From Inia geoffrensis (lineage: Eukaryota > Chordata > Mammalia > Artiodactyla > Iniidae), in the NCBI GenBank assembly GCA_036417435.1, contig CM070916.1:21026052-21090051 (forward strand): a DNA stretch of 64,000 nucleotides, given 5' to 3'. Numbering within the stretch: the first letter of the stretch is position 1; the number at the start of each line of letters is the position of its first letter. Shown here piece after piece: positions 40,204 to 52,345 of the stretch. The notes beneath the pieces are model-generated. The model ran no database searches, was not told where the DNA came from, and saw only the letters and a program-made list of their open reading frames with translations. The position numbers were made by a program, and so were the translations under genes.

Positions 40204-40414
40204 CAGAGGTTGGCTAACTTTTTCTGTAAAGGGCTGGGTAGTAAATACTTAATACTTTGTAGGCCATATGGTCCCTGTCTCAACTGCTCAACCCTGTGAA
40301 AGCAGCCACAGACAATATGTAACAACGAGTGTGTCTGTGTTCAAATAAAACCATATTTTCAAACACAGGCAGCAGAACAGATTTGGCCTTTGGACCATAA
40401 TTTGTGCAACCCTG
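40204..40414 (+). mobile_element. hAT-Charlie MITE (MER58-like)
   Basis: The element runs from CAGAGGTTGGCTAACTTTTT to TTTGTGCAACCCTG, with internal TGTAAAGGGCTGGGTAGTAA, GGCCATATGGTCCCTGTCTC and GTGTTCAAATAAAACCATAT blocks typical of this family. Eight-bp target duplications ATCTAAAA (40196-40203) and ATCTAAAG (40415-40422) flank it. The family name is from memory. Confidence 0.8.
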
Positions 40415-40589
40415 ATCTAAAGGGATCTAGGGAGAGTCAGAGGAGACTTCCTAGAGGAACTCAGTGTTAAAACTGATTCCCAAACATGGGAATGAGTAAT
40501 CCAATAAAGAGAAGGGAGGCCCTGAAGAAATGGGCCTAGAAGTGAAGGACAGATCATGTTGAAAGACCGGAAAGATGTGGCTGTAGCTT

Positions 40590-42165
40590 AGATTTTTGTT
40601 TTTTAATTTAGGAGTTTTCTTTTTTAGAGCAGTTTTAGGTTCACAGCAAAACTGAAAGTACAGGGATTTCCCATATATCCCTTGCGTCCACACATGCATT
40701 GACATTTGACAATTGAAGAATATACACCAACACATCGTAATTACCCAAAGTCCATAGTTCACACTATGGTTCACTCCTAATTATGTATATTCTGTGGGTC
40801 TGGACAAATGTTTAATGACATGTGTCCATCATTTATGGTTTCATACAGAGTATTTTTACTGCCCTAAAATCTTCTATGCTCTGCCTATCCATTTTTTTCC
40901 CCATCACGATCCAGGGCAACCACTGATTTTTTACTGTCTCCATAGTTTTGCCTTTTGCAGAATGTCATATAGTTGGAATCATACAGTGTATAGCTTTTCC
41001 TATTGGTTTCTTTCCCTTAGTAATGTGTGTTTAAGTTTCCTCTATGTCTTTTCGTGGCTTGATATCTCATTTCTATTTAGCACTGAATAATTGTGCTAAA
41101 TAGAATAATAATAACCAGTCCATTGTCTGGTTGTGCCACCGTTTATTTATCATTTACCTACTGAAGGACAGCTTGGTTGTTTCCAAGTTTTGGCAATTAT
41201 AAACAAAACTGTTATAAACATCTGTGTGCAGGTTTTTGTGTGGACTTCAGTTTTCAACTCCTCTGGGTAAATAACAAGAAGTAAGACTGCTGGATTATAT
41301 ACTAAGAGCATGTTAGTTTTGTTAGAAACTTCAAAACTGTCTTCCAAATTGCACCATTTCACATTCCCACCAGTAATGAATGACAGTTCCTGTTGCTCCA
41401 CATCCTCAACAGCATTTGGCATTGTTGGTGTTCTGGATTATGGCTATTTAAATAGGTCTGTAGTGGTATTGTTGTTTTAGTTTGCATTTCCTTGATAATA
41501 TATGGTGTGCAGCATCTTTTATATGCTTATTCGTCTATTTTCTTTGGTTAGGTATCAGTTAAGATCATTGGCCTATTCTTTAATTGGGTTGTTTGTTTTC
41601 TTATTGTTGAATTTTAACAGTTCTTTGTATATTGTAGACAACAGTCCTTTAGCAGATGTATTTTTTGTAAATATTTTCTCCCATTCTATGGCTTGTCTTC
41701 TCATTGTCTTGACATTGTCTTTCCTAGAGCTGAAGTCTTTAATTTTAATGAAATCCAGCTTATCAATTATTATTATTATTATGGACCATGACTTTAGCAT
41801 TGTATCTAAAAGTCATCACCATACCCAAGGACTTCTAGATTTCCTCCTGCTTTATCTTCTAGAAGTTTTATAGTTTTGTGTTTTATACTTAGGTCTTTGG
41901 TCCAAAGATCAAAGTTAATTTTTGTGAAGGGTCTGTGGCTAGATTCTTTTTTTTTTTGCATGTAGACGTCCAGTTGTTCCAGCACCATTTGTTCATTTGT
42001 TGAAAAGATTATCTTTACTCTCCATTGTACTGCCTTTGCTCCATTGTCAAAGATCAGTTGATTACATTTATGTGGGTCCATTTTCAGGGTCTCAGTTCAG
42101 GTTGCATTGATCTATTTGTCTGTGTGGCTCAGAATTTTGGGGGTATGTGGAACATTTTTTTGTTC
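40590..42165 (-). mobile_element. Old L1 (L1M-type) 3' part, reverse orientation
   Basis: The minus strand carries degraded ORF2 C-terminal sequence. The frame at 41150-41422 shows a recognisable MFITVLFIIAKTWKQPSCPS block, and the frame at 41806-42081 another ORF2-like piece; stops and shifts separate them. The 3' UTR side lies at the left end. It is non-functional, 5'-truncated, and older than the copies at 53.3 and 62.95 kb. Confidence 0.85.
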
Positions 42166-42169
42166 ATCT

Positions 42170-42745
42170 GTCCATCTACCATCTGAAACCTAGTTTCATG
42201 TTTAGGCAATTTCCCCACTTTATGAGTCTTGGTAGGAAGCAAAACTTCCTTCCCTAAATGGGCTGAAAATGGTAGATGCTTGTATCTTCAGTCTTTCTTC
42301 TAGCTAAGGGACAGGTATGTGGCCTAACCTCCACCAGCCAGATACACCCATACGAGACTTCAACTCATAAGCCAGTGATGAAAGAGAGAAGGAGAGGAAT
42401 CAGTCTCTCCCTCAATCTCCTTCCCTCTCTCTCTCTGTCTCCAGCTGTCTTTTGCACATGCATCCAGTGTGGACTTAGTAGTGGCTGCAGTTTTGAGATA
42501 TTGAGGCTTAAGTGGAATCAGAAGAGTTCAAGATCTGGTATTTGTTGGTGGTGGTAGGAATTTGTATGTCAGGCCGATCCTGCAATGAGATTATGGGCAT
42601 TATTCCTCAAAACTGAGCTTTGTGCTCAGTTCTCCAATTCACCAACAATCTAGGAGATACTCTGTGTCCTTTTAATAAACTCCTCTTCTATGACTTCAGC
42701 TAGAGTCAGCTTTTGTTGTTTGCAACTAGGAAATCTGACTTATCA
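42170..42745 (+). repeat. Possible decayed LTR-like repeat
   Basis: A CT-rich middle (CTCCCTCAATCTCC with CTCTCTCTCT runs) followed by TTTTAATAAACTCCTCTTCT and a short terminal region resembles a MaLR or ERV LTR with its polyadenylation signal. The assignment is tentative. Confidence 0.35.
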
Positions 42746-45490
42746 AGGGAGATTGGAGCAGAGAGATAACTAGGGGCCAGCTTTGGAGGACTCCTTAAAC
42801 CATGTTAACATGTTTTGAATTTATTATTAACATTGTGAGAAGTCTTTGAAAGATATCAAGGAAGAGACTGATATAAGCAGAGTTGCAATTTAGGAAGATC
42901 ACCCTGTAAGCTCCCATATGACAGGGAATTTTTTCTGACTGTTTACCGATCTCTGCTCAGTGCTTAAACTAGTATCTAACAGACAATAGGTAATGAAAAA
43001 AGGTTTTGAATGAATGACGGAGCTTTTCATGAATGAATTGGAGGCAGGGGTCCAAGTTTGAATGGGGTTGTATAAATTGGTGACAGTGGTGACCTAGACT
43101 AAGTTAGTGCCCTTGAGGGTTCAGTGAAAAACATGGATTCAGAAGATTGCTAGGTAGGAGGCAGATTCTGAATAATGTGCACAGAAATTAGATTAATATT
43201 TCAAAATGCAAACAAGCTTTAACATTAAACTTACAATGGTGTCAATTTCAATAATTATTGTAATATTAATGGAGAGGGAATGCAGGGAAGTATGTGTTGC
43301 AAAGATTTTCTCTATTGACCCCTCAAGAGCACTGGTTCCATAGGTACAACCATGGCAAGGTATGACCCATAGATTGAATATAAGCAACTTCCAATGGCAA
43401 GAAAGTGAACAAACCAACAGTGTAAATAATCACTTAGTACTGAAGAGATAAACATAATATCAAATACAGTTGCTTCAGCTGTTTAAGTATCCTATCGTTT
43501 CCTGCATTATTTGGGTTATCCAGGCTGTCACTTTTCTAATAAGCCTAACAGTGGATTCAGTTAAGGAGATAAGGAGGATTTAAAAGATAAAACCCAGCTT
43601 GGCGTTCAACACTGCTTTCTCCTAAGCCCTCGGAGACGATTTAATAAGGAGACAAGAATATTAATATTTCTGAATTTTTCTTTGGTTGGATGACCTTGGT
43701 AAAAGCAAGTAGGCATATTTAGAAATTAGTTTAATTGACTGTTATCACCATTCTGCTTTTTTCACTGGAATAATTCACTGGGCATTCAAGTTGATTCACT
43801 AATGGAACAGGTAGATAAGTTAGGCAGGGCAAAAATCACCACTATATTTCAGTGATCTCCCCCAAAGCCTGCTGGCAAATTGTATATGTTAACATGAAAT
43901 TTCACTTCACATTCTCAAAACAATATTCAATAATATAGAAAATCATGTTATTGAGCAACTAGCATAATACTTTTTCTGCAATAGTATGCAGCATTGGTAT
44001 TCCGAAAAACATCCCTATCCCTTTAGAAACCAACCAAACTACTCTGATAAATTTAAGTCAGTAATATTCTGGGATACAATGGGAAGTGCATGTTGTCTAG
44101 TATCCTATGTCCAGTGGAAACATTTAATTGTGAATGAGGCATGGATTCTTAGCCTTTCTTGCTAGCCGATAAATTTGATCAACTCTTTGACATCTTCTTG
44201 CTGCATTTCAATTTTTGGGAAGAAAAATCGAATGATAAACTAGCTTATATATTCTTACCAGCCAACAACCTCTGGCCTAACGTATGTATTGAGCAGGCAG
44301 GACTCTTGGGGTCTAATTTGATGGCTCCAGAAAACTGACTTCAAACCTCTCCCCAACTATACAGGCAAGTACACTGAGAATATCTTTAAGAGGAATCCTT
44401 GGCCTTACAGTGATGCTAAATTAACACATTTATCAGCCAATTGATGTGGAGATCAGCCTATGAGGGAAAGGGGGTAGGAAAAGAGACAGTTCTGCTATGG
44501 GGAGGAAATGGAGCCCCAGAAGGATAGAGAAGTACACAGACTCTCTCACGGCCTGATTTCATCAGACTCTGTCAGGCTCACTGTGATTTATTTAATGAAG
44601 GTCAGTGAGAGAACACACTCAAGGCTTTAACTTGAGAAATAAAGCAGGAAATCTGTGTGTACCACTATAATAAAACAACAAGCTGAAAAGGGAAACTTTC
44701 ACACGGCCAATAATTTTGTCGACATGCCACCAACTAATAAGTTTTGTTTTTACTGAAAATATGGATTGTTTGTGCCTCAGCCACAATAAATGCAAAGCAC
44801 TGACATCATTAACGTACTTTTGTCCCTGCCCCTAGCACAGTGCTTTACAATGGAAAGTGCAGAATAAACATTGCTGAATGAATGAAGGATTTTGTACGTG
44901 GCCTTCCCATTTTCATGGTCCTCAAATTCATAGTCCCTAACCTAAGCTCTGGCCTCATCCTGTCTACAAACCTTGTGAGTTTTCTCCATCTCCTTGTCTT
45001 GTTTATTTCTCAATGACTAGTCCAAACCTGCCCCATTCTCAAGACCTGACCCTACCAAAAAACCTCTCACCATTTAATCTCTTTCCAGGTTAATTCCCAT
45101 TATGTACAGATTTACCCCTCTCCTCCTTTAATTCCTTTCCTCTAGGCCAAGAAGACAGGTGTTCCCTCCATGTTCAAATCAATCCATCCCCATCTTATAC
45201 TGGGCTATACCGTCTTCCTCACATTCTTACATATCTCCAATCCGTTTTCTTAACCATTTCCTTCCTCTTAGCCTGTGAAGAAGTTCTCTCCCACAAAAGA
45301 ATAAATCCCCCTTTACCCTATATGCTCTTCTCAACTCACTGTGTTTTCCATCCCTCCTTTTCCCAAGGACCACTTCAGCCACACTCAGGATTTCATCTAC
45401 CTGTTTAAGGCTGAAGAGCTCTAATTTTAACTTTCCAGGTCAGACTGCTCCCTTGAAGATTTTATGTCCAATTGTCTGCTTGTCACATCA
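42746..45490. other. Intergenic sequence with L2 fragments
   Basis: L2 3'-end signatures in plus orientation lie at about 42920-43020 (ends TTTTGAATGAATGACGGA) and 44770-44890 (CCTAGCACAGTGCTTTACAA, then GCTGAATGAATGAAGG). From 44930 to 45480 the sequence is markedly pyrimidine-rich. No gene was seen. Confidence 0.45.
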
Positions 45491-45494
45491 CCCA

Positions 45495-45640
45495 TGATTT
45501 CATTCATTCATTCATTCATAAGTATTTGTTGCATACCTACTTTGTGCCAAGAATGGCTTAATAATAGGAATGGAAGTTGTGTGAAAATAGATAAGGTCCC
45601 TACCCTCATGAAGCTTTACAGATGAACAGTCCTGTGATGA
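45495..45640 (-). repeat. L2 3' end, reverse orientation
   Basis: CATTCATTCATTCATTCATA, then GCATACCTACTTTGTGCCAA and AAGGTCCCTACCCTCATGAA, is the reverse complement of the L2 terminus including its short tail repeats. Confidence 0.75.
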
Positions 45641-46059
45641 AATCACAGAAATAAATGACAGACGTGACAAGTGCAGTGAAAACGAAAAATGTACCCCTCA
45701 TGTGGAGCGTTCCACACTGCTGTTTGCCTCTTGTTCGGTGTCATTTTTCACTTGGTGCTCTCACAGTCCTTCTAAGTTTCTCACTAAGATGCACAGGTGC
45801 TGACCTTGATCTCCCCTGTAATCTTGATGTCAACCCATCTTAAAGTTCTGCTTTTTTTTTTTTTTTTTGCAGCCTATAATGTTTTCCTGCTTTACCTCAA
45901 CAGCAGTGACACATCGCAGCCCCTCTGTCTTGCCTATACCACCCTGAGAGCAGTACAGTTGGTTGTCTTGTCTTCAGTCTTGTTTTATTCTCAAATCCAT
46001 CCTTATGTATTGTCAGAGGGACTTACGTAAACCACAAACCTGACAATGTCATTCATTTG

Positions 46060-46490
46060 CTATTTTGGTCAGGATAATTAGCACTGGCTGCTATAACAAA
46101 TGGCACTAGCACCATAGAAGCTCAAAACAATGTGTGTATTTCTTGCTCATGCTGGATTCAGACCCAGGTCTCATGGATCTCCTCGATAGCTCTCCTCCAA
46201 AGGAAGTCTCAGTGATTCCGTTCTTTCCAATATGTCAGACTGCCATTTAAAACTGTATCTTTGAGGTCCTGTAGAAGTGAAAGAGGATCAGCTGAGGCTG
46301 TCAGGATGATTTTAGGGGCAGGTGCAGGTCACAGTTCTGTTTATGTTACATTGGCCAGAAGATCAATGTAGTCCCAAACTAACTGCATGAAAGACTGAGA
46401 AGTTTAGTCTTCTTGGGCGCCAAAGGAAACAAAAAACACAGGAATGCAAGCATCTTGCTAATCTCTGCCTGACTTGCTTTCAGTCTTTAA
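46060..46490 (-). repeat. Possible LTR-type interspersed repeat
   Basis: GGCTGCTATAACAAATGGCA followed by AGCTCAAAACAATGTGTGTA and TTTCTTGCTCATG resembles a reverse-complement MaLR or similar LTR end. The rest is too diverged to classify. Confidence 0.35.
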
Positions 46491-46546
46491 CTTCTCACAG
46501 TCTAAGAACTTCTAGCCCCTGAATGCGGCTATAAGACTCATGTGTT

Positions 46547-46755
46547 GGGCTTCCCTGGTGGTGCAGTGGTTGAAACGAGTACACCTGACGATGCAGGGGA
46601 CACGGGTTCGTGACCCGGTCCGGGAGGATCCCACATGCCGCGGAGCGGCTGGGCCCGTGAGCCATGGCCGCTGGGCCTGCGCGTCCGGAGCCTGTGCTCC
46701 GCAACGGGAGAGGCCACGACAGTGAGAGGCCCGCGTACCGCAAAAAAAAAAAAAA
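46547..46755 (+). mobile_element. CHR-2 SINE; its 3' flank recurs at 12.97 kb
   Basis: Full-length forward copy with a poly-A tail and an exact target duplication, AAGACTCATGTG (46533-46544 and 46754-46765). The 27 bp after the tail (46756-46782), made of most of the duplication plus 17 bp of native flank, reappear inside the composite SINE at 12974-13000. The body has private changes near the start (AAACGAGTACACCTGACG) that the composite lacks. Confidence 0.95.
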
Positions 46756-46782
46756 GACTCATGTGCCAACATCTCCATTCTC

Positions 46783-48190
46783 TTTGCCTCTCTTCTCTGT
46801 TTTATAGACTTTTTCTCATTCTTGCCCTCTACCCCTCTTTTCTTTCTCTCTCCCTTAAAAAAAATTCAGTATCTGTATTTTCTTAGCTGGATATATTTTT
46901 CTAATGGTATTGCATGTTAAAATGAATTGCTTCTCACAATTCGTGTCTTAGGTATCAGAATCAAGTACAGTTTGAAACTACATTTACGGTAATCCTTGCT
47001 AAAGGAAGGCTTTTCTTCTCTTTGTATGAATTACTGACTCAATGAAGTATTTTCTAGGTGAAGACTTAAGTCTCAATAACTCAGCTGCACCTAACAGTTC
47101 AGAAATTATGCTGAGAGAAAATTTACAGATATCAAAACATGTCCTCTGTCTAAAAGGGCCATTTTTTTCAAAGGTGTCAGGATGAGAAATATTTTCTAAA
47201 TACCTAGTGGCCTCCTTCCTTAACCTTTTCACCAGAGAAAATACATGACTGTCACCAGAGTTGATATCAGAGCCTGGATAGCACTTAGTCACCAGGGCCC
47301 AGCCTCTGAGGGGCTAATAGCACAGAACTGACTGTGGCCTGAGCTTTACACCTGAAGATTGCGATTAAAGCCAGTTTGCAAAGGCCTCACCCTCAAAATT
47401 ATTTTTTTCCATGAACCACCCGATTATCACCATTTTTCCATCACATTGTCTGGATTGAGGGTTGAATGCCTTCTAGCTTCTTGACAATTATACAAAATAT
47501 ACTAATAATATCTACCTCATAGGACTGTGGTAAGAAAAAAATTTCACATGACATGAATGCTTTAAACTGTTGGTTTTTAGTACTATTAATATTACCTTGG
47601 CAAATCCATGGAAACATTTATAAACACTCAACACATAATAGATCATCAATAGCTCTTTTTATAATATTTCTTTATGGCTTTGAACATGGTCATATTTCAA
47701 TGATTATCTATGAGAGATGTTTCTATTGGTGTTTTTGAGGGATATTATCTATGAGAAAAATAAAACCCAGTATAACACTGTCAGCAGAAGAAAGTGAATA
47801 TAAATGTTGATACACCTTTTGTTATAATGCCCATAATTTACTTATTAACATCTTGGTGTTAAACAGGGTTATATATGTGTGTATAAATTAGATCTCATTC
47901 TTGGTGGGTAATTAACCAATGAACTACCATAATTTGAGGTCCACATTCTAGAATTTTCTAAATAAGTCTTTGGATATCCCAAGTTTATGACAGAAGAATC
48001 ATTAATTAGAATAAGGAATGTTAGGAATAATATTTATGTAAGAGATAACTGATGGTGATGATCTTTGGTTCCCTAGAAAGTATAAAGGGACTAGCTAGAA
48101 AGAGCTCAGTTTTAAGGTCATGTGACAGCAGGCTTCCAAATTGGCATAAGGAGATGGAATTCAAGAGCACAGGAGAGACTGTTCAACCCT
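46783..48190. other. AT-rich intergenic sequence, nothing recognised
   Basis: No repeat or gene was identified. A pyrimidine-rich segment follows the SINE flank at 46780-46860. Confidence 0.3.
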
Positions 48191-48196
48191 GTGAAC

Positions 48197-48706
48197 TGTG
48201 TCAAGCTGAATAATGGTCCTCCCAAAGATGTCCACATCCTAAGCCCCGGAACAGTTAACTGTGTTACCATATAAGGCAAGAGAAACTTTGCAGAGGTAAT
48301 TAAGTTAAGGCTCTTGAGATGGGAAGATTATTCTGGGTTATCCAGGTGAGCTGAGTATAATTACAACAGTTCTTAAAAGAGGGAGGCAGGCAAGGTCATG
48401 GTCAGAGGAGAAAGTGAGGTAGTGATAGAAGCAGAGCTTAGAATGTGCTTGGAAGCTGGAGGGAGGGGTTGCAAGCCGAGGCTTATTGACGGCCACTATA
48501 AGCTGAAAAAGGTAAGTACGTGGATTTTCCCCTCCCAGACTGCTGATGGAAAGAACCTGTCCTGTAGACACCTTGATTCTAGCTCTTGAAGACTTCTTAT
48601 TTCAACCTTCTAACCTCCAGCACTGCAGGAGAATAAATGTTGTGTTGTTTGAAGTCAGGAAATTTGTGGTAATCTGTTATAGCAGTAACAGGAAACTAAT
48701 ATATAC
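48197..48706 (+). repeat. MaLR-like solo LTR (MLT1-like)
   Basis: The block starts TGTGTCAAGCTGAATAATGG, passes GATGTCCACATCCTAAGCCC, TTAAGGCTCTTGAGATGGGA and a CTCCAGCACTGCAGGAGAAT block with an AATAAA signal. It ends near TTTGTGGTAATCTGTTATAG and GGAAACTAATATA. This order is typical of MaLR-class LTRs. No internal region was seen, so it is probably a solo LTR. The subfamily is uncertain. Confidence 0.6.
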
Positions 48707-50105
48707 ATTCTTCACTGCTCTTTGAAGAATGTGAGATGCTATACCTTTAATTGACCTCATCTGTACCCATACCCAAATTGGCCTTAGTTGAGTGAAATCA
48801 TCTGAACTTGATTTTTTCACACAGGAAGCTGGGCACAACCAGCAGAGAGATAATGTAAAAAATTAAGGGGCTATCAGGGGCAGAATCACCCCACTTTTCC
48901 TACACTCTTGATTCAGAGGGTGTGCAGCTACTTGACTAGGAAAGGCCACATTTGAGGGCCATAAGTGCAGGATGAGTCCTGAAAACCAATGTTATATTGT
49001 TCACAATTTGCCTGGGTCAGCTTCCTTGAGCCATGAAGCCTGCGTAAGAAATTTGTGTGTGAGTGTACATATGGAAAGGGTGAGGGGAGGACGCTTTTGT
49101 CCAAATATATCTAATTTTAATGCTTAGTGTAACTAGGGGGTGTGTTTCTCTCAACAGCCAGCAGATGACTGGAAAATGAAAAAAAGAGCAACAAAGCTTC
49201 TCATGTTTTAAAAGAACAAGTTGTCCTGTGTCAAAACATCCTGCCTCATGCAGTAACTGTAAATCCCCACAGGGATAAGGTGAAGATACTGGAAAATCTT
49301 TGCATCTAGACAGCTCCTTTTTGCTAGTTTCACTACAGGGAGCCTGTGCTCATCTTTGGAAACTAGTTTAGCTTTTGGCTTAAACAGCCTTGTTAGCTCT
49401 GAAACCTCTCGTAAGGCACTAGGAGGGTTTGTGAAGCTAATACAGATTGTTTGTGGAAGATGGGAAAGAATTATGTTTAGTTGTGCTAGGAGCCCTCGTA
49501 AAGGAAAGCTAAGTCTTCCTAGCTTTAAGGAAGCCTGATGTAGGTATGTGATTCCAAGCGTTACATGCAGAATACACCATATTTCATTTCTTAGAGTGAG
49601 GTCATCTGGGTATCCTGACTGACCCTCTCACTGAGAACAACTAAAAATTTCTCATAAAAGTATAAAGAAATGTCATTTTAAATTAGTTAATGCGCTGGCA
49701 TCTGAGTAAGAATTATTCAGAGGCCATAAACTGAGTGAAAGTGGGAAGACAGGAAAGCAGAGGACTGATGCTGGCTTTTGTCTTAAAGGCATTTGCTGAA
49801 CCAGACACCTTGAACTTTGGACTTCTTTCCTTCCCAAAATGAGATAAGACAGATACACAGCCCAGAACCAGCCCAAGGTGAGTACCTTGTAGAACAATTC
49901 ACACATAAATCTGGGACCACAATGAGCTATACATATGTCATAAGGGTCAAGGAGAAATATTACCCCTCAGCTCGAAAACATCAAATATTGAATTCAGGCA
50001 TAGGATATAAAATAAGTATTTTAATATGTTAAAAGTGAAGGATAGATGGATATTCACTGTATTGTTCTTATAGCCTTTATGATGTTGAAATTTTTCAAAC
50101 AAAAA
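48707..50105. other. Intergenic sequence, nothing recognised
   Basis: No element or gene could be assigned. Open frames of 60-77 codons have no protein-like features. Confidence 0.3.
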
Positions 50106-50109
50106 GGGG

Positions 50110-52345
50110 AAAAAATCTAGGACTAGAAATAAACTTCCTTAATACAGCAAAGGATAAATATAAAAATGTACAGCAAATATGTTACTTAATAGTGAAATGT
50201 TAAAAGCATGTGCCCAAGGCCCTGGTGTCCGGTATCAACACTTCTATTTAAAAATGTATGGGGCTTCCCTGGTGGCACAGTGGTTGAGAGTCTGCCTGCT
50301 GATGCAGGGGACATGGGTTCGTGCCCCGGTCTGGGAGGATCCCACGTGCCGTGGAGCGGCTGGGCCCGTGAGCCATGGCCGCTGAGCCTGCGCGTCCGGA
50401 GCCTGTGCTCCGCAACGGGAGAGGCCACAGCAGTGAGAGGCCCAGGTACTGCAAAAAAAAAAAAAAAAAATGTATGGAGATCCTAGCAGTAGGACACAAA
50501 AAAGAGTAAAGGGGATAGGCCAGATAAAAAGAAATAAAATCCTCATTGTTTAGACAATATGATTGTCTACAAAGATTAAATATGTAAAAATAATAATGAG
50601 AGTTTAATAAATCTGCTCGATATGAAACCAATGTATGAAAATAAGAATTCCTGCAATTTTGCAATAGTTTAGAAAACATATTTTTAAACGAAGGTACCAA
50701 TTATAATAGCATCAAAAATACAAGGTGGCTAGAAATATATCTAACCAAATTTGAGCAAGAGACGTTTTTAGAGAAAGTTGTAAAGCTTAGAGGGAGGCCA
50801 TTAGAGAAAACCTATGTAAATAGACAGACATATAATATTTTTGGATTGGACTATTAACATTACAAAGATGGTGATTTACCCAAAATTCGTCTACAAGTTC
50901 ACTGCAAAACCAATAAAAATCTCAATAGGCTTTTTTTGTGGAACTGATTCCAAAATTAACGTAGAAGAATGTAAGGACAAGAATACTCACTCTGAAAAAA
51001 GAACAAAGTGGAGGGATTGTATAAGCAGATGTCAAGAATGATCATATAGTTGTATTAATAAACTGAGTGTCTTGCAAAGGAATAGACACATTGGCTAGTG
51101 GAATTGTCAGTTTCGGAAACAGATTTACCCAGATAGTGAAACTTGATCTATGATTGAGCTGGTATTATAGAATGGGTATAAAAGATGAACTTTTCAATAA
51201 ATGATTCCTTGACAAATGATCATATAAAAGGGAAAAGTAAAATTAGACCTTCCTTCACACCATAAATCAAAATTATAAAACTCCATGAAAACAATATATT
51301 TGTAACCCTTGGGTTAGATCTTTTTAAAAAGTATATTTAAATTGAGAACTTCTGTTCATCAAGGGACATAAAGAGTTTAGTGAAAGAAATGTCACAATAT
51401 GGCAAATGTGTTTGTAATTCATGTAAATGACAAAATATCAGTGTCCAGAACAGATAAAAAAACTCCTACAAGCTAAAAAGGAAAAGAAAATGGAGTATTG
51501 GGTAAAAAGCTTAAAAAATTCTTCACATAAGAGAAGAACTAAATGGTCAATAGCAGGAACAATTTGTTTAATCTTATTAGTAGGGAGAAATGCAAATGAA
51601 AAACCATGATAAAATACCAACATATTTACTACAGTGGAAAAATTAAAAACATTGGATAATATTAAGCCTCGATGAGAATGTGGAGCCAGTGCACACATGC
51701 ACAGGTGGTAGAATGGTAAATGGGCAAAATCATTTTGGAAAACAGTTTGATGCTGTCTAGTTAATTTGAGATGCACATATTTAGTGACTGAGCAATTTCA
51801 TTCATGTCTCAGAGAAGCTCTTGTCCTGGACACATGCACAAGTGTTTACTGCAGCACTGTTTGAGATAGCAAAATGCTGGAAATAACCTAAATATCCATT
51901 CACATTAGAATAGATAAATAAATTGTGCCATATTCATCTGATGAAATACTAGATCACTGAAAATGAATGAATTACAACTTGAAGCAAAAACTTAATTGAT
52001 TCTCAGGTACATAATGCCACAGAAAAATACACTAAGTATTGATATGTTTATACTTATATGAAGCTCTAAGCCATGCATATTTAAGTAATGTATAGTTTTA
52101 GGGATACACACTATGCAGTGAAGTAAACGTGTGAAGGAGAGTAAATGTATAACATTACATTCCAAATAATGGTTACCCCTAGGGATGTGGTGACTAAGTC
52201 AGTTGCCTTGGAATACACAGGGCTTCAAAGGTGATGGTAACTTTCTGTTAATTAGCTTGGATCATGGGCACCCCAGTATTTGTGTTATTTATTTGCCTTA
52301 TGCATATTTAATAAAAATATTTTGTATCTGTTCAATATTTAAAAG
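50110..52345 (+). mobile_element. Old L1, degraded ORF2 and 3' end, split by a SINE
   Basis: The order of blocks follows L1 ORF2: AACTTCCTTAATACAGCAAA, a decayed reverse-transcriptase stretch, ATTATAATAGCATCAAAAAT, TTCAATAAATGATTCCTTGA and TACTGCAGCACTGTTTGAGA with CAAAATGCTGGAAATAACCT. An A-rich 3' end lies near 52.33 kb. Many stops and indels make it non-functional. A younger CHR-2 SINE (50261-50470) interrupts it, and the L1 sequence resumes on the far side in phase with the consensus order. Confidence 0.85.
50261..50470 (+). mobile_element. Young CHR-2 SINE nested in an old L1
   Basis: Full-length forward copy with an 18-A tail (50453-50470) and an exact target duplication, AAAAATGTATGG (50250-50261 and 50466-50477, sharing tail and first bases). 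It shares the GTCTGCCTGCTGATGCAGG and CCACAGCAGTG variants with the copy at 18519. Confidence 0.95.

Noticed and set aside
41502..41873. Hydrophobic 123-codon plus-strand frame resembling a membrane protein
   Set aside because: It is the antisense of L1 ORF2; A-rich L1 read backwards gives Phe/Leu/Ile-rich frames.
45495..45520. ATTC tandem units considered as an independent microsatellite
   Set aside because: They are the terminal repeat of the adjoining L2 3' end.
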